Assembly: GCA_020091685.1 (NCBI GenBank)
Contig: CM034602.1
Coordinates: 5,884,122-5,948,121 of the forward strand
Direction of reading: 5' to 3'
From: Lutjanus erythropterus
Taxonomy: Eukaryota; Chordata; Actinopteri; Lutjaniformes; Lutjanidae
DNA: 64,000 bases
Shown here: positions 1 to 11,245 of the stretch, piece after piece
Numbering within the stretch: the first letter of the stretch is position 1
Layout: every line of letters starts with the position of its first letter
The notes under the pieces: model-generated
Told to the model about the DNA's origin: nothing
Seen by the model: only the letters and a program-made list of their open reading frames with translations
The model's database searches: none
Program-made: the position numbers and the translations under genes

Positions 1-199
1 GACCTTATATAAATAATTACAACCCAGTTACTGTGAGTAAAAATTAAAAGAAAAAACTGTCATTCTGTGCATTGCTGTTTCTTTGAAGTAGAGGACAAGT
101 TTAGAATTTCACTTGTCAGGGTCTAAGTCATTATTCACAGTGATTTACACATGCAGGGGCCAGTGCATGTGACCTGCTGAGGCAAGACCAGGCCACAGC

Positions 200-241
<42 letters not shown>

Positions 242-1140
242 CACACACACACTGCTCTATATATATAATCCAACAGCCCAGGCGGATCACATGGCCCTGA
301 AAAATTCAACAAGACTGTCTGTGCTGGGCGGCGTTGAGCAGATCGCTGCGACAAGACTTTATCAACACTTAAGTATCCAGCTCCAGTGTCCACCTCCAGA
401 GGACGGAGGACAGCGGGTTCATTTGCTTGACACTAGTCTGAGCTTGTCTCACTGCGAGGACAAGGTTTTACTGTTGAGGGCATCGTTCTCTGGGAAACGC
501 ACAAAATATTCAAAACAAACAACGTATGAGCCGCGATAGCAGCAGATTAGTTAACCCTTGCACACTGCTGCATAAAACCAAGACGCGTAGAGGAGGAGAT
601 CATGCTTGCATACTTAGATGACACTGTTTTTATAACATGGAAATGATGATGTTTTATTTTCATAGGTTGCTTTAATATGTGACCTATTTTCTGATTGGTC
701 TACAAAGGCAGGTTTGAAACTTATGCTGCATTCTATTTATTTTGGATGTGGGAAGTCAGAGCTGGGAATGACGTTACACCCAAGTTGACCGTATTCCAGT
801 ACAAGTCAGAAAACAAAGATGAACGCCTCCATGAAAACCTTTGTTGTGCTTGATAACAATGTTTTGTGCATACAAGTCCTGCACCATCATGTCCACAGCT
901 AAAAGTTGGACAGAACTGTTTACAATAAATAGTGTAATAGTGCATTAGTGCTCTGACTTTCTGATTTGGAAATCTGACTTCTGGGGGCATTCCAGTTAAA
1001 ATTTCCAACTGGGAACTTGGATTTGATATTACTGAAACCTATGAATAACTATACATCATGATGAATGCTATATGTGATATGCACCCTTGCATAATACTCC
1101 AAATACTTCTATTGATGAGTAAAATCTTGTCAGCACAAAC
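1..1140. other. abhd2 intron (between traced exon 8 and the unseen last exon)
   Basis: No coding signal recognisable as the ABHD2 C-terminus on the minus strand. It holds a CA microsatellite near 202-252. Between about 748 and 1020 there are loosely inverted GGGAAGTCAGA / TCTGACTTC motifs that look like a miniature transposon. Confidence 0.55.
202..252. repeat. (CA)n microsatellite
   Basis: About 25 CA units, interrupted once by CG around 235. Confidence 0.98.
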
Positions 1141-1225
1141 CTGCTAGTGTGCGTGGGATAGCCAGCAGTGACTGATGAACTAGTGGGTCGTCTGAGGAGT
1201 TAACCAGGAGCAGAGGAACGGTGAC
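1141..1225 (-). CDS. abhd2: abhd2 coding exon 8 (catalytic Asp)
   Basis: 85 bp encoding VTVPLLLVNSSDDPLVHQSL and LAIPRTLA. It aligns with human VPLMLVNAADDPLVHESL. Asp340 is the expected acid of the triad. The acceptor is ATCTCCAG and the donor CTAGCAG|GTTTGT. The donor is weak but leaves the phase needed for a further exon. Confidence 0.92.
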
Positions 1226-4200
1226 CTGGAGATGAAACCACAGTTAGTTTCTAAATGACTTTGGTCACACCCTGCTTCTGGAAGGAGCAACAGGCCGTGG
1301 TTACAGTAGCGGTGCAACAGTACTATAGTGGTACCAGTGGGAATAGCAACAGTAACAGTAGAAGTAATGGCGTGAGAAGCAGTAGTAGTAAGCCTGGTAA
1401 CTTCAGCTGTTTTAAATTTTCATTTATTTAATTCAGCCATTCATAAAAAGACTTTTGAGATCAATGCTAATACAGCTTCTTCTGAGAGTTAGATGAAAAG
1501 ATCAATACCACTCTTGTGTCTGTGCTTTTGGTGCAGAGTTACCAGGCTAATTAGTTTAGCTTAGCTTAGCATCAAGACTGAAGACAGCCTGGATCGGCAC
1601 TGGTGGACGGTGAAGAAATGCCACGAAAGCGCCCTCTTGGATGCCCCTATGGTCGATAAAACATGATAAAGTGCCCTTTATTGTGCCCTTCCAGTAGCTA
1701 AAACATGGTAACCTCACTGAACATGATTCACCACACTGGTGCCACACTGCATACAGCTGGTGCCTTTTTAATTTTTCCACCACTGTGGCTCAAGATGTCA
1801 GTCTGTGGTTTTAAGGAAGCTGCAGAGGAAGTCAGGTTGCCAAGCAACAAGCAGAAACACACCAGTATGTCAGTAAATAATTACACCACATAACTTCCTG
1901 TAAAACCAGATACGGTGTAATGTGTGAACTGCTGAGTATTTGAGGCACTGGGATGTCATTTTTTGAGCTTTGGACAGACAGACTAACTGTGCCCCATGCT
2001 TTCAGTCTTTATGCTAAGCTAAGCTAATAGCCTCCCAGTTCTAGCAACATATTTAATAGGGGTATAAATCCGTTTCATCACAATACAATATTATATAGAT
2101 TCTTTGGACAAAAAGTCTGCCACGATACGATTTTAATGAGAATCAATTCAGGGGTCTTGATCAATATCAGACAATATTATAATGTCCGTTACTTTTATGT
2201 CAGCTCACAAAAAGTAACTACATTATGATTCAACAATTTTATGCCTGAACTCTTCCAGACATTAGTGACACAGGCATGCCATGGGAATTTCAAAATAAAG
2301 GCATGTCTTAAAGATAAATCTTCTCACCTAACTCTCAAAGAAAAAGCGTATAAGAGATTTTCCCAAAATGTCAAACTATTCTGAGCTATAGTAACTGTAC
2401 ACACATTCTAGTTGTAGCTGTAGTAATAGTAGAGGACTAGCAAGAGTAATATTAGACTTAGCACCACTTGTAGTCCTGAAAGTTGTAGAAAGGTTGGTCC
2501 AATGGTAGAAATGTAGTAGAGTGGCACTACCGCTAAAGTACTGTATGTAGTACTGTAGTGTCTGCAGCCGCAATAGCAGTTGAAGTAGTATTGACAAAGT
2601 AAAGCGCTCAAGCTTTCTGTGTACAAACATCACTTACGTTGTGCATGTAGTGCACACAGCTCTCCTTCTCGTAGTACTCCTTCACCGAGCTGTAGCCGTG
2701 AAATTTTCTGCAGTGCAAATCATGTGAGATCATCAGTAACAGATATAAGAGCTGTCGAGTTTGGAGCAGCCATTAGCAGCCGAATCTAAATGAAAATGCA
2801 TGTGACCTTCACCTCATGATGCTGTCATCGATTTGCATCAGGGACGTGGCTGCGTACAGTCTGCCCAGGTCTGCATCACCAATGTTGCTGGAGTTCAGGC
2901 CAAGCAAACTGCTCCTGTTGAACAAAACAATAATTAGGCCAAGAAGGTAAATCTTTGTTACACTCATCCAAATCACAGCTGATGGAATTCACACTATTAG
3001 CCTAGTTTTTCAGCATGTGACCGACATCTTGGAATGATTTCTTTTCTAAACTAGAACAACAGACAGCAACTTTCTTGCTGTAGAAATCCACTCCAACAAC
3101 TGACCCTTCCTAAGTCTCCTTTGTGCTCCGTGCTCCAATAACAGCTTAGTAAGCTTTAAATCCAGCGGAACCTCTGTCAAAACAGCAAACAGGAAAGAGG
3201 AAAGTTGACTGAGGTTCTGCTGGGTACCAAGCTCGCTCAGCTGCTATTGGAGCACAGAGCAAAAAAGGTCAGGACTTGGGAAGCGTTAATTAATGTCGAG
3301 AGACAACTCATAAATCTGGAAAAAAGCAAGATCGCAGCTTTATCTTGTTACTCGTTGGCAGTCAGACTGTAATAAAACAATGCTGCAGTGTATTTATGAT
3401 GAATGGCACTGTTTAGTGCATCTGTAGCTGCAGAAACTGTTGTTGTGTTTCTCACCTGTGTGACAGGATGAGCTTCTTCATGTTATCCGCCAACACAAAG
3501 TTGTAGAGCCTCCGACACTGATCCCACTGTAGGAATGTTTCCTGGGCCCTGCACATGCACAAACACAAACTTTAAATTTAAATACCACCCAGGGGTCCTA
3601 ATCAATGCGTTTTTAGTCACATCCAGTACTGACTCTGTTCATTTGTCCTCCATTCTACTAACCTGAGGGCGCTGTAACCCTGACAGACGCTGACACAGCA
3701 GAGCACTCGGTCCTGGTTCGATCTGTTCTCACCCAGGAACTTACAGACGATGTTTCCCCCGAGACTGAAGCCCACAACCACCAGCTGCGTCTGGGGAAAA
3801 GCGCGTTTGATGTAGCCCACCATGGCCGCAAACTCCCAGGTACAACCTGAACGAAAGTGAAACACTTAAGATGACTTAATTGTTAAAAAAAAACAGTTTT
3901 TTATATAAAGGACCGCCCCTTCCCAGTGAAAATCTTTGATACTTCCTCCATTTATCATCTCCTTAATTTAGCGTTTCTCAGTGTGTTTCTATGTTGCAAC
4001 TTTGAGGCTGTTTACACTATTAACATGCATCCTGAGTGATCTTTTAGTACAGGCGTCTGTGCACCCAGCACACACTGAGGCAGCATTGACTCAGACCACA
4101 TTCAGAGGTGGTCTTGGCTGCATTTGGCCACATTCTTTTGGCAGTGTGTACACAGTGTGTCCTGGGCCACAATGAATGACTGCCTACTCAACTGTAAGTA

Positions 4201-7200
4201 AACAAAACACAGCTTTCTGATTTCCATTTGGTCCACTGACATGCAAATTGTGTCTTTGGGATCTCTCACCTGCCAAGACAGGCAGCAGATTTTTGTGAAC
4301 ACACTGTTTGTAACTGATTTTATTATTGTACTAGTGTAGCAGGTGATTCTTCAACATGATTGACGTCAGTGATTACGAAAATGTTTAGGTTTGAACTGCT
4401 GCGCCCAGTCAGACTCATCTGGAGAATGAGCTGCAGAGAGCAAGCTTTGCTGCAATCATCTTAAGTGTGGGAGTATTTTAGACACAGATGCAACAGTTTG
4501 GCTCAACAAACTGGATATGAGAAATGATCACAGCAGTACAACTGCTCTGCACCACCGACCGCTCTGTCCTCCTGCAGCAGCAGTGAGACAGCAGCATACT
4601 GTCTGTCCTTACTGTCAGGACTGTCGTGATACATCAAAGTTATCATCATGTGGAACATGTTTCTGTTAGTGGAAGTCACTTAAGAAAGATTTTCCAGATG
4701 TTTCTTCATCACCCCCTTTTTTTAAAAGTGAGTCTGCACTGCTGCTGTTAACATCATGTGTCATCTCACATCATCTAATATTACAGACAGTCTGTAATTC
4801 ACTTTAATTATTTTCTTTGTCGCACACTGATGCAAAACTACACTGCCACTGTGGCTCCTGAAGACTAATGTAGTTGTTTACTGTGGTGCCGAACTGAAAA
4901 AAAGGGACAAATAGTTCAGTCTTTGGACTGAACAGTCAAATGGACAGTAATGGACATTCAACTGACAAAACAGCCCTAGTGTTTATTTGCATACAGAGCA
5001 GGGAAGTGAAATCCAACCAAAAGTGGTCCCTCGAAATGCACCTGGAGATGCATTCTAATGCCAGATGTGGACTGATGTCCTTAGTACTGTCCACTTGTGG
5101 TCAGGTCACTCAAGACGCATGTTAATATCAGGTGCAAACAGCCTATTTGACTCCACGCTCAACATGACTGAAACCTTTTGTTTCATTTTGCATTGCTTCC
5201 CCTAACATTAGTTCCCCTGAATGAACCCACATCAAAAATGCAATGAAGTGAACTTCCCCTCCATGGTTTGGACTTGAACATGTAATCACACCCATATGTC
5301 ACTTGTCACTGACTACCATGTGATGATTCCCCTGGTTACCGTAGGTGAACATGCGCGGCGAGGTGAGCTCCATGTTGGGCAGGGCTCCCAGGTGGTTGAG
5401 GACGGCGCAGCGGTAACCCTGCCGCTGGGAATAATCCACAAAGGTCCGAATGTAGTTCTTCTCGCTATGGTTACCGATCCCAGGGCAGATTACCATGGTA
5501 ATGTCATCTGACACACACACATGCACAGACAAACAAGAGGGAACACATGCATAAAGATACAAAGTGGAGTCATGTGTGGGTGTAAAATTGATGTTGTGTG
5601 TGTGTGTCTGCGCAACTTGATTTAATTGCCCGCTGAAATGCATGGCATTCACGCTCGGGGGAGTTCATTAGTGGTCTTCCTGTTCATGCATACTGTACTA
5701 TCATCTGATTGTGACTTCTGATCCAAGCAAGCACTTAAAACTCAGGAGCAAAGACAGGTAAATAAAAAAACGTCTTCATGAAAAAAAAAAACATATGATA
5801 AGTAGGTGTGTGATTAAATCCTACACGTGCAGAAAATCCAATGGCAGCTGCTTTGGGACTTTACCAGATCATTTAGTATTTAGAGCTGCGACAATTAAAA
5901 AAAATTAATCAATTAGTTGACAACTACTCCATTAATCACCAACTATTTTGAGACGTGATTAATCATTTTATGTGATTTCTTAAAAATCCCCCAAATCTCT
6001 CATTCAAGCTTCTCAAATGTGTACATTTTCTGGTTTCTTTTTATGTCAGTCAATTCAAATATCTTTGGGTTGGGGACAAAACAAGACATTTGAAGACGTC
6101 ACCTTGGGCCTTCAACATTTTTAGCTATTTTCAGGCATTTTTCTGGACCAAACCAGGGTTCTACATTAATGTGTTTTTTAGTAGCCCGGTCAGGCAAGTG
6201 GGTTGGACATCTACTTGCCTAAAAAAAACTTTTACTTGCCTCTATACAAATTATTTCATTTATTAGCAGTTGTCAAATAACAACAAGGACTAAACTGAAT
6301 TGTCATGTTCAATCTTGACCTGCAACCTCTGTAAAATGTCTGACAATAGTGAAAAATGTCCAGCCTCAGTTTTGATGTCTTTCAGTGTCTTGTTTTGTCA
6401 GATCAAAACCCAAAAACATTCAGTTTAATATGATAATAAACAGAAAAAGCAGGAAATCTCCATATTTGAGATTCTGAAAACAGCATTTTCTGCCATTTTT
6501 GCATGAAAAATTACTGGAACCCGTAATAGTTTAATTCTTCTTTTATCACTTGCCTGACCAGGCAAGTGATTCACCAGCCCAATGTAGCATTTTACATCTT
6601 TATTGTAACTCTGCAAACAACTAATTGATTAATCAAGAAAATGGTTGACAGATTAATAGCTAGATAGTAAACAGTTAGTTGCAGCCCTACTATTCGTGTC
6701 TGACCTCCTGTGCTGTGGTCTCCAAGTGCTTCAAAAAGGTCAAAGGTCGCTGTGGCCCCGTCCTGCATCGGGAGGAACTTGCGGACCCCGCAGGGCGTTG
6801 GGGTGTTGACACGTCCCATCTTGCCATACAGGGTCGTCTGGAGGTGGCCACTCTTACCCCACAGCAAGGGAGGAATGTATCTGAAGAGAAGGAGGAGCTC
6901 CATATTACATTACAGCTGTAACTGCTACCCTGAAGATGTTTCAGCACAGTCTCAGCGAAGATTATCCCACTACAGACAGGCACACATACCGCTCTAACTA
7001 TAGGAGGTGGCAGACAAATCTACAGACACCGGCAGCCATGTAACTGACCGGCCCAGCCAGCTGAGTTGAGCTAGAGAAGATTGCTCATTTGTGTTTCATA
7101 TTCACAAATCACGCAACTCTAGACACCTTATTCCCACACACTTGTAAATGTGTTCGATGTAAGTGGGTATCAAGCCAACAAGATTTAACATAACTTTAAA

Positions 7201-8960
7201 ATGACGTACTCTCTGAAGTGATTAAGCCAGACCCAGGTTCACAGGATCAACGTGCAGCTCATCCATGTTCAAATACGAGCAGGAGTGGTTTCTTTGGCAT
7301 AAAGATAAAGCTTGAGCATTAAGTTTATTTAACACATTCCTGAGTAGATAACTAATGCGCCTGCAGACACTCCCAATGTAAACAGAATGTAACTTTTCAC
7401 ATGCAGAGCAGAAACTTAAACTCCTAGTTTAGCCCAGCCTGTTTAAAGGTCTTGGGGAGTCCTACTTCATATTTAAAAAGGGTGTTTAAAGCCTTTTGTG
7501 GCTCCAGAGCTGCATGAAATCTGACACATTTTCCACCTGAGTCAGTGTCAGCTAGGTCTAAAGACTACAAGTTTGAAAATGAAAAAATCTGGAGGAGATA
7601 GAAAGAAGTGAGTTTACCAGACCGCTGTAGCCCGCTTCTCATCTTCCGGTTGAGGCTAGCAGCCCGAGGCTACATTAGCCACTACTAACATAACACACTA
7701 GTGATAAACCAGTTGTCTGCAGATTCATCTACAGGCAGTCTTGTCAGTGTGGCTGCTGTTGAACGATGTTAGCGCTCCATCTTATAAGTTTTCCATCTAA
7801 AACAGATGTATATATACAGGGTGCAAATATAGCGCCTATTCAGTCCAATGAGAGTTGCCGGCCTGGTGCGTGAGGCAATGAAGTTTTCGAGCTTCCGGGT
7901 TTACTTCCTGGATATGTGGCCCACTGAATATGTGCAGTACTGTTTCTCCCAGTGGCTCAGCCCATAGACTTTACATTGTGATGACGTCAAATGTTTTCAA
8001 ATCGCTTTTCTCCTGTGTTCTAACTTTTACAAATATTAATATATTTTAGAAGGATTAGGCTTTTGGGGAAATGCTATTTGGGTTGCAGGGGGATTTTTTT
8101 TTCACTGCAGTACTACTAGAGGCAAAGCTGAGCAGCAATGCAGTGTCAAGGATTTATGACTGACATTCACCACAAAGTTTTGTAGTACACATTTAGTTAC
8201 ATTAAGTTACCAAATGTCTAACCACCTAGTATACATATTTTTTCTGTTTTTGTCACATTTTATATACTTTTTTTAAAAAACAGACCTCTTATTAGTCAGT
8301 TTATACGAAAAATGTTCATGTCAAACATGTTATTTTATTGCTCTACGTCTGTTTTTCTCATTTTTGTGTAGGAAAACTACTCTGCTGGGCTTCCTGCTTA
8401 ACAATAGAGAATGAAAACGAACCAGGGTCTCCAGGTCAAATCTAATTCAGTCGTCAAGCCTACATTGTTCTTAATGATGCTGTCAGATGTTCCATTACTT
8501 CTTTTCACAGCTGTCCTGAGAAACCATGTAAGTGAATCTTCGTCTATCTCCTCCATCGTGAGAATCTCACTCTCAGACACTGTGAGCTCGCTGATCTGTA
8601 ACCCTGCTTCTGTCAGAGGCTGTAAGATAAACATCGACTTGTGGGATTATATTGTTTAACCGACCAGATCATCAGGCATCTCAGGTGATCAAAACTCAAA
8701 TAACAAATTCAGAAGCCACCCATTGTTTCTAGTCTTTAAAACCGGGACTGGATAATATAAATAAACACTCACTCTTTGGTCAGCATGGGGCAGGATTTGA
8801 GCAGGTAGCGGCTGAGCGGCGTGTCCTGGTAGGTGATCTCTGGTGCTGCTGTGGTGCTCTTCAGGTTCAGGCAGCGGACAATGACGTAGAGGACGGTCGC
8901 CACTGCCGCCAGCTTCACGCCATCAAACATGGCGGGCAGCTCCTGGCCGAAGGTGTTCAT
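1141..8960 (-). CDS. abhd2: abhd2, alpha/beta-hydrolase domain protein 2 (8 coding exons, 3' end off window)
   Basis: Membrane-anchored serine hydrolase; the family cleaves monoacylglycerols and esters, and mammalian ABHD2 is a progesterone-responsive 2-AG lipase. Coding exons on the minus strand are 8960-8773, 6880-6705, 5507-5340, 3846-3663, 3548-3456, 2914-2813, 2707-2638 and 1225-1141. All joins keep frame and use GT-AG. They give 355 codons plus one base; human ABHD2 has 425 residues. Residues about 15-31 form one hydrophobic anchor (LAAVATVLYVIVRCL). The nucleophile elbow GFSLGG places Ser at residue 205, and the acid Asp is residue 340 in SDDPLVH. The catalytic His (human GGHLGF region) is not found in 1-1140, so the last exon lies beyond the left edge. 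The start at 8960 fits human N-terminal length; an in-frame ATG at 8984 would add 8 residues. The a or b teleost paralogue cannot be decided here. Confidence 0.95.
1535..2043. mobile_element. Miniature inverted-repeat element (GCTAAGCTAAGC family)
   Basis: Inverted arms at 1535-1583 and 1998-2043 share TTAGCTTAGCTTAGCAT-AAGACTGAA with few mismatches and enclose about 420 bp without a coding frame. It lies in an abhd2 intron. The family is a familiar type of nonautonomous DNA transposon in fishes; no superfamily is assigned. Confidence 0.75.
2638..2707 (-). CDS. abhd2: abhd2 coding exon 7
   Basis: 70 bp encoding KFHGYSSVKEYYEKESCVHY and MHN, matching human KFHGYNSLKEYYEEESC. The acceptor is CACTGCAG and the donor CACAAC|GTAAGT, which is phase 0. 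Confidence 0.94.
2813..2914 (-). CDS. abhd2: abhd2 coding exon 6
   Basis: 102 bp encoding SSLLGLNSSNIGDADLGRLY and AATSLMQIDDSIMR. The second half is conserved with human. The first half is divergent and three residues shorter, so it looks like a variable lid or loop. The acceptor is TTCAACAG and the donor ATGAG|GTGAAG. Confidence 0.92.
3456..3548 (-). CDS. abhd2: abhd2 coding exon 5
   Basis: 93 bp encoding AQETFLQWDQCRRLYNFVLA and DNMKKLILSHR, matching the human AQETFMQWDQCRRFYNF segment. The acceptor is CATGTGCAG and the donor CACAG|GTGAGA. Confidence 0.95.
3663..3846 (-). CDS. abhd2: abhd2 coding exon 4 (nucleophile elbow)
   Basis: 184 bp. It holds GCTWEFAAMVGYIKRAFPQT, then LVVVGFSLGGNIVCKFLGE with the GxSxG catalytic serine (residue 205), then CCVSVCQGYSALR. 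The acceptor is CGTTCAG and the donor CTCAG|GTTAGT. Confidence 0.97.
5340..5507 (-). CDS. abhd2: abhd2 coding exon 3 (start of hydrolase core)
   Basis: 168 bp. It encodes DDITMVICPGIGNHSEKNYI and on to NHLGALPNMELTSPRMFTY, the strongly conserved beta-strand and NHLG region of the fold. The acceptor GTGTCAG follows a GT-rich tract. The donor is TACG|GTAACC. Confidence 0.96.
5881..6689. mobile_element. hAT-like nonautonomous element, interrupted by another insertion
   Basis: The left end is TAGAGCTGCGACAAT and the right end AGTTGCAGCCCTA, the inverted TAGGGCTGCAAC termini typical of teleost hAT-like miniature elements. Subterminal ATTAATCAATTAG / CTAATTGATTAATC repeats are present. A second element occupies about 6150-6600. 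A clean 8-bp target duplication is not visible. Confidence 0.8.
6150..6600. mobile_element. Nested inverted-repeat element
   Basis: The ends carry TCTACATT...CCCGGTCAGGCAAGTG and its inverted partner CACTTGCCTGACCAGGCAAGTG...CAATGTAGCA. It sits inside the hAT-like element at 5881-6689 and must be the younger of the two. Confidence 0.65.
6705..6880 (-). CDS. abhd2: abhd2 coding exon 2
   Basis: 176 bp. It encodes YIPPLLWGKSGHLQTTLYGK and continues to DGATATFDLFEALGDHSTG, matching human residues after LLTKE. The acceptor is CTCTTCAG at 6888-6881 and the donor GGAG|GTCAGA. A hAT-like repeat end begins only 15 nt into the downstream intron. Confidence 0.95.
8773..8960 (-). CDS. abhd2: abhd2 coding exon 1 (N-terminus and membrane anchor)
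   Basis: Codes for residues 1-62 plus two bases of Glu63, including MFDGVKLAAVATVLYVIVRC, almost identical to human ABHD2. The exon itself begins at 9003 after acceptor GCGCAG and includes 43 bases of 5' UTR. The donor is AAAGA|GTGAGT at 8773/8772. The next exon supplies the last base of Glu63 followed by YIPP. Confidence 0.95.
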
Positions 8961-9136
8961 GTCTGCATCCTCGAGGACAGTCATTGTGGAGACAAGAGAG
9001 GACCTGCGCACAGCATGTTAGGAAAGCACTTAGATGACTTATTAAGCTCTCACAGGAGGTGCAGTGCTAATTAGACATTAATCTCAAACATCTTAATAGC
9101 CTTTTGCCTTAATTAAATATCAGATAAATATAATAT

Positions 9137-9340
9137 TAGAGCTGCAACGATCTACTGATTAATACAAGTACAAGTATAATTGTTTTTTAAAGAAAAAATG
9201 TCTCTGATTCTAGCTTCTCAAATGTGAATATTTTCTGGTTTATTTACTTCTCTACAACAGCAAATAGAATATCTTTTGGTTGTGGGCAAAACAAGACACC
9301 TTGCGCTTTCAGCAGTTTTAATCCTTTTCTAAAATTTTAT
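9137..9340. mobile_element. hAT-like element fragment (left end)
   Basis: Begins TAGAGCTGCAACGAT and matches the 5' half of the element at 5881 (shared CTTCTCAAATGTG, ATTTTCTGGTTT and GGGCAAAACAAGACA). The right terminus is missing. Confidence 0.7.
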
Positions 9341-9369
9341 AAACTCACCAATGATAAAGTACAAACTGA

Positions 9370-9700
9370 ATAAAACTAGTAAAACTATTATTATGTTTGG
9401 AGGCCCCTTTGGACAAAATGTAGTGTTACCACCATAATAACCACTAAATATAACGTCAAAAATAAAATTATCTAAATATAAATCTCCTTCCGCTTCTATT
9501 TAACTGGTTAATGTACTACTCGCTGTAACTTTTCCTGGGAAAATGTAAACAAAAGCTTGTTCAATCTGATTTCATAGAGCTGGTGGCAGGCAGTAAGAAT
9601 AACGCAGATGGTCTTGTTTGCTCATGCAGGTTATATAAAGTAAGTAATAGAGTAATAAACTGAGACTGTTTTATAACCAGTTAAAACTCCTAACAGTAGC
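9370..9700 (-). repeat. Dispersed repeat, inverted copy of 62180-62530
   Basis: On the minus strand it shares long similarity with 62180-62530: GTTTTAACTGGTTAT, TATGAAATCAGAT, AGATAATTTTATTT and GGGGCCTCCAAA in the same order. Noncoding. Confidence 0.75.
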
Positions 9701-9719
9701 TTTAAAATAAAGTATTTTA

Positions 9720-10740
9720 TCAGAAATCGGATTAAAAAAATAAATAATACAGATTCCGATAATCATAAAAATGCTGAATATCGGACCTGATGACCTCTAT
9801 TATCAAACAGCCAGATTATCTACTGCTGCTGTTTTGTGGATGTCTACCTGACGAAATCTACACAAAAACAGTCAGTAAAACTGAGCCTCCTTTATTTTTT
9901 TATTCATTTTGGCTGCTTATCTCAGTCAGCTGGTGCTTTAAGTTCCTACATGGGTAAAACAAAGGAGGAAACATGTTCTACTCACTGCCTTTTTATTAAT
10001 TAAATCTCTTGAGGCCCTTTACGGTGCTACCAGCCAGGAGTAATAGTCTACTGAATTCGTTTATTTACCCTCCTCGACATACGTGCTGTAGTTACTCTCC
10101 TGAGAGAGCTGCAAGCCCTGAAAACATGTCTGGATTCTGATTTCAGTGGGAATTTTTGCTTTCTCATGTTTGTCTACAGTCTGTGTCAGAATCTCTGATT
10201 CTGCAAACAGACGTCCTGCAGCAGACTTACAATGTCTGGTACAAAATTTATATATATATTTTTTAATTCTGTTTTTAATTGTTGTTTTCCACTCATTTTA
10301 GTTTCAGTAAGTTTCCAGAGTGAGTTTTCTTACCTCAGATTAGTTTTTATTGTTTAAAAATGTTTAGTTTTAGTTTATTTTCTTAAAATATAGGGGGGTA
10401 TTTGTCAGGGGAGAGATTTAATAAGTTCAGAAGAGGTATTACAATATAAACAACACTTTGTGAAGGCAGTGACTCACAGTCATGCAGACTTCCTAAGTGC
10501 ACATATATGCACAACTGTCTCCTCATGCGTGAAAAATATTTCCTGTATATTTCCATTTCTATTTTATTTTATTTTAGATAGTTTTTTAAGTACACAATAC
10601 TGTTTCAGTTTTTCTCCCCTAAATATTAACCTTTCTTGACACAAAACTTCAGATATTGGAAGCTTTAATTCAAAAGCTCTGATATTCTTTAGCTATATTT
10701 TACTTTACAGAGATGCTCTCTATCAACTTGAACAGTTTTT
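9720..10740. other. abhd2 leader intron, no gene
   Basis: AT-rich intronic sequence between the candidate leader exon and first coding exon. I see no coding or RNA gene. Confidence 0.5.
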
Positions 10741-10746
10741 ACTCAC

Positions 10747-10827
10747 CTTGTTGTCTGACTGTGATGAAGACGCAGTGGTTGCGGTCCCTCCTTTTTGAAC
10801 CTAAAGTCTGCTGATGCTCATTCAGTG
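10747..10827 (-). other. abhd2: abhd2 candidate noncoding leader exon 2
   Basis: An 81-bp segment bounded by TTTTCCAG (acceptor, minus strand) and CAACAAG|GTGAGT. It contains a six-codon open frame, ATG-AGC through CTT-TAG, and no long frame, so it is read as 5' UTR. Assignment rests on good splice sites and position upstream of the first coding exon. Confidence 0.6.
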
Positions 10828-11134
10828 CTGGAAAACACAGTTAAACCTACTTTACTAACAACTTACTGACTCCAGTGCGTCTGGGAAAACATTAAACAAA
10901 CAAAAAGGCTAGAAGAGAAACCAGAAAATGACCGAACAAACAGCCAGCTGTGTTCAGGTTAGCTTAAATACGAGTCACATCAAGTGTGGCTGTCTCAGTT
11001 TCTTCAGGTAAAACTGTTTCTAAAGGTGGTCGAGGTGACGCTGAAGGCCCAAACAGACACAAAGACAACGCGGACATTACTGAAAGTGCATGATGTTTGT
11101 TTTAAAAGTACACAGAGAACATTTCCCGTCTTAC

Positions 11135-11245
11135 CATCCTGTCTTTTCGGAGTCTGTCCGGGTTCTGGTCGGATCCACCCGGAGTTGAGCTCCGTCTGCG
11201 GACACCGTCTGTTTACAACAGAGGAGCTGACTGACCAGCAATGAG
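11135..11245 (-). other. abhd2: abhd2 candidate first exon (5' UTR)
   Basis: GC-rich, CpG-containing stretch ending in a strong donor, CAGGATG|GTAAGA. The transcription start is not defined by sequence and the right boundary is approximate. It is the most plausible first exon: it is the only CpG-rich island just upstream of the leader exon, and AT-rich spacer follows. No TATA box is evident. Confidence 0.5.

Noticed and set aside
202-252. Tandem array as CRISPR-like structure
   Set aside because: A dinucleotide microsatellite; no spaced direct repeats anywhere in the window.
1-1140. Last coding exon of abhd2 in this interval
   Set aside because: No GGHLGFFEG-like sequence or matching frame found on the minus strand; the exon is taken to lie outside the window.
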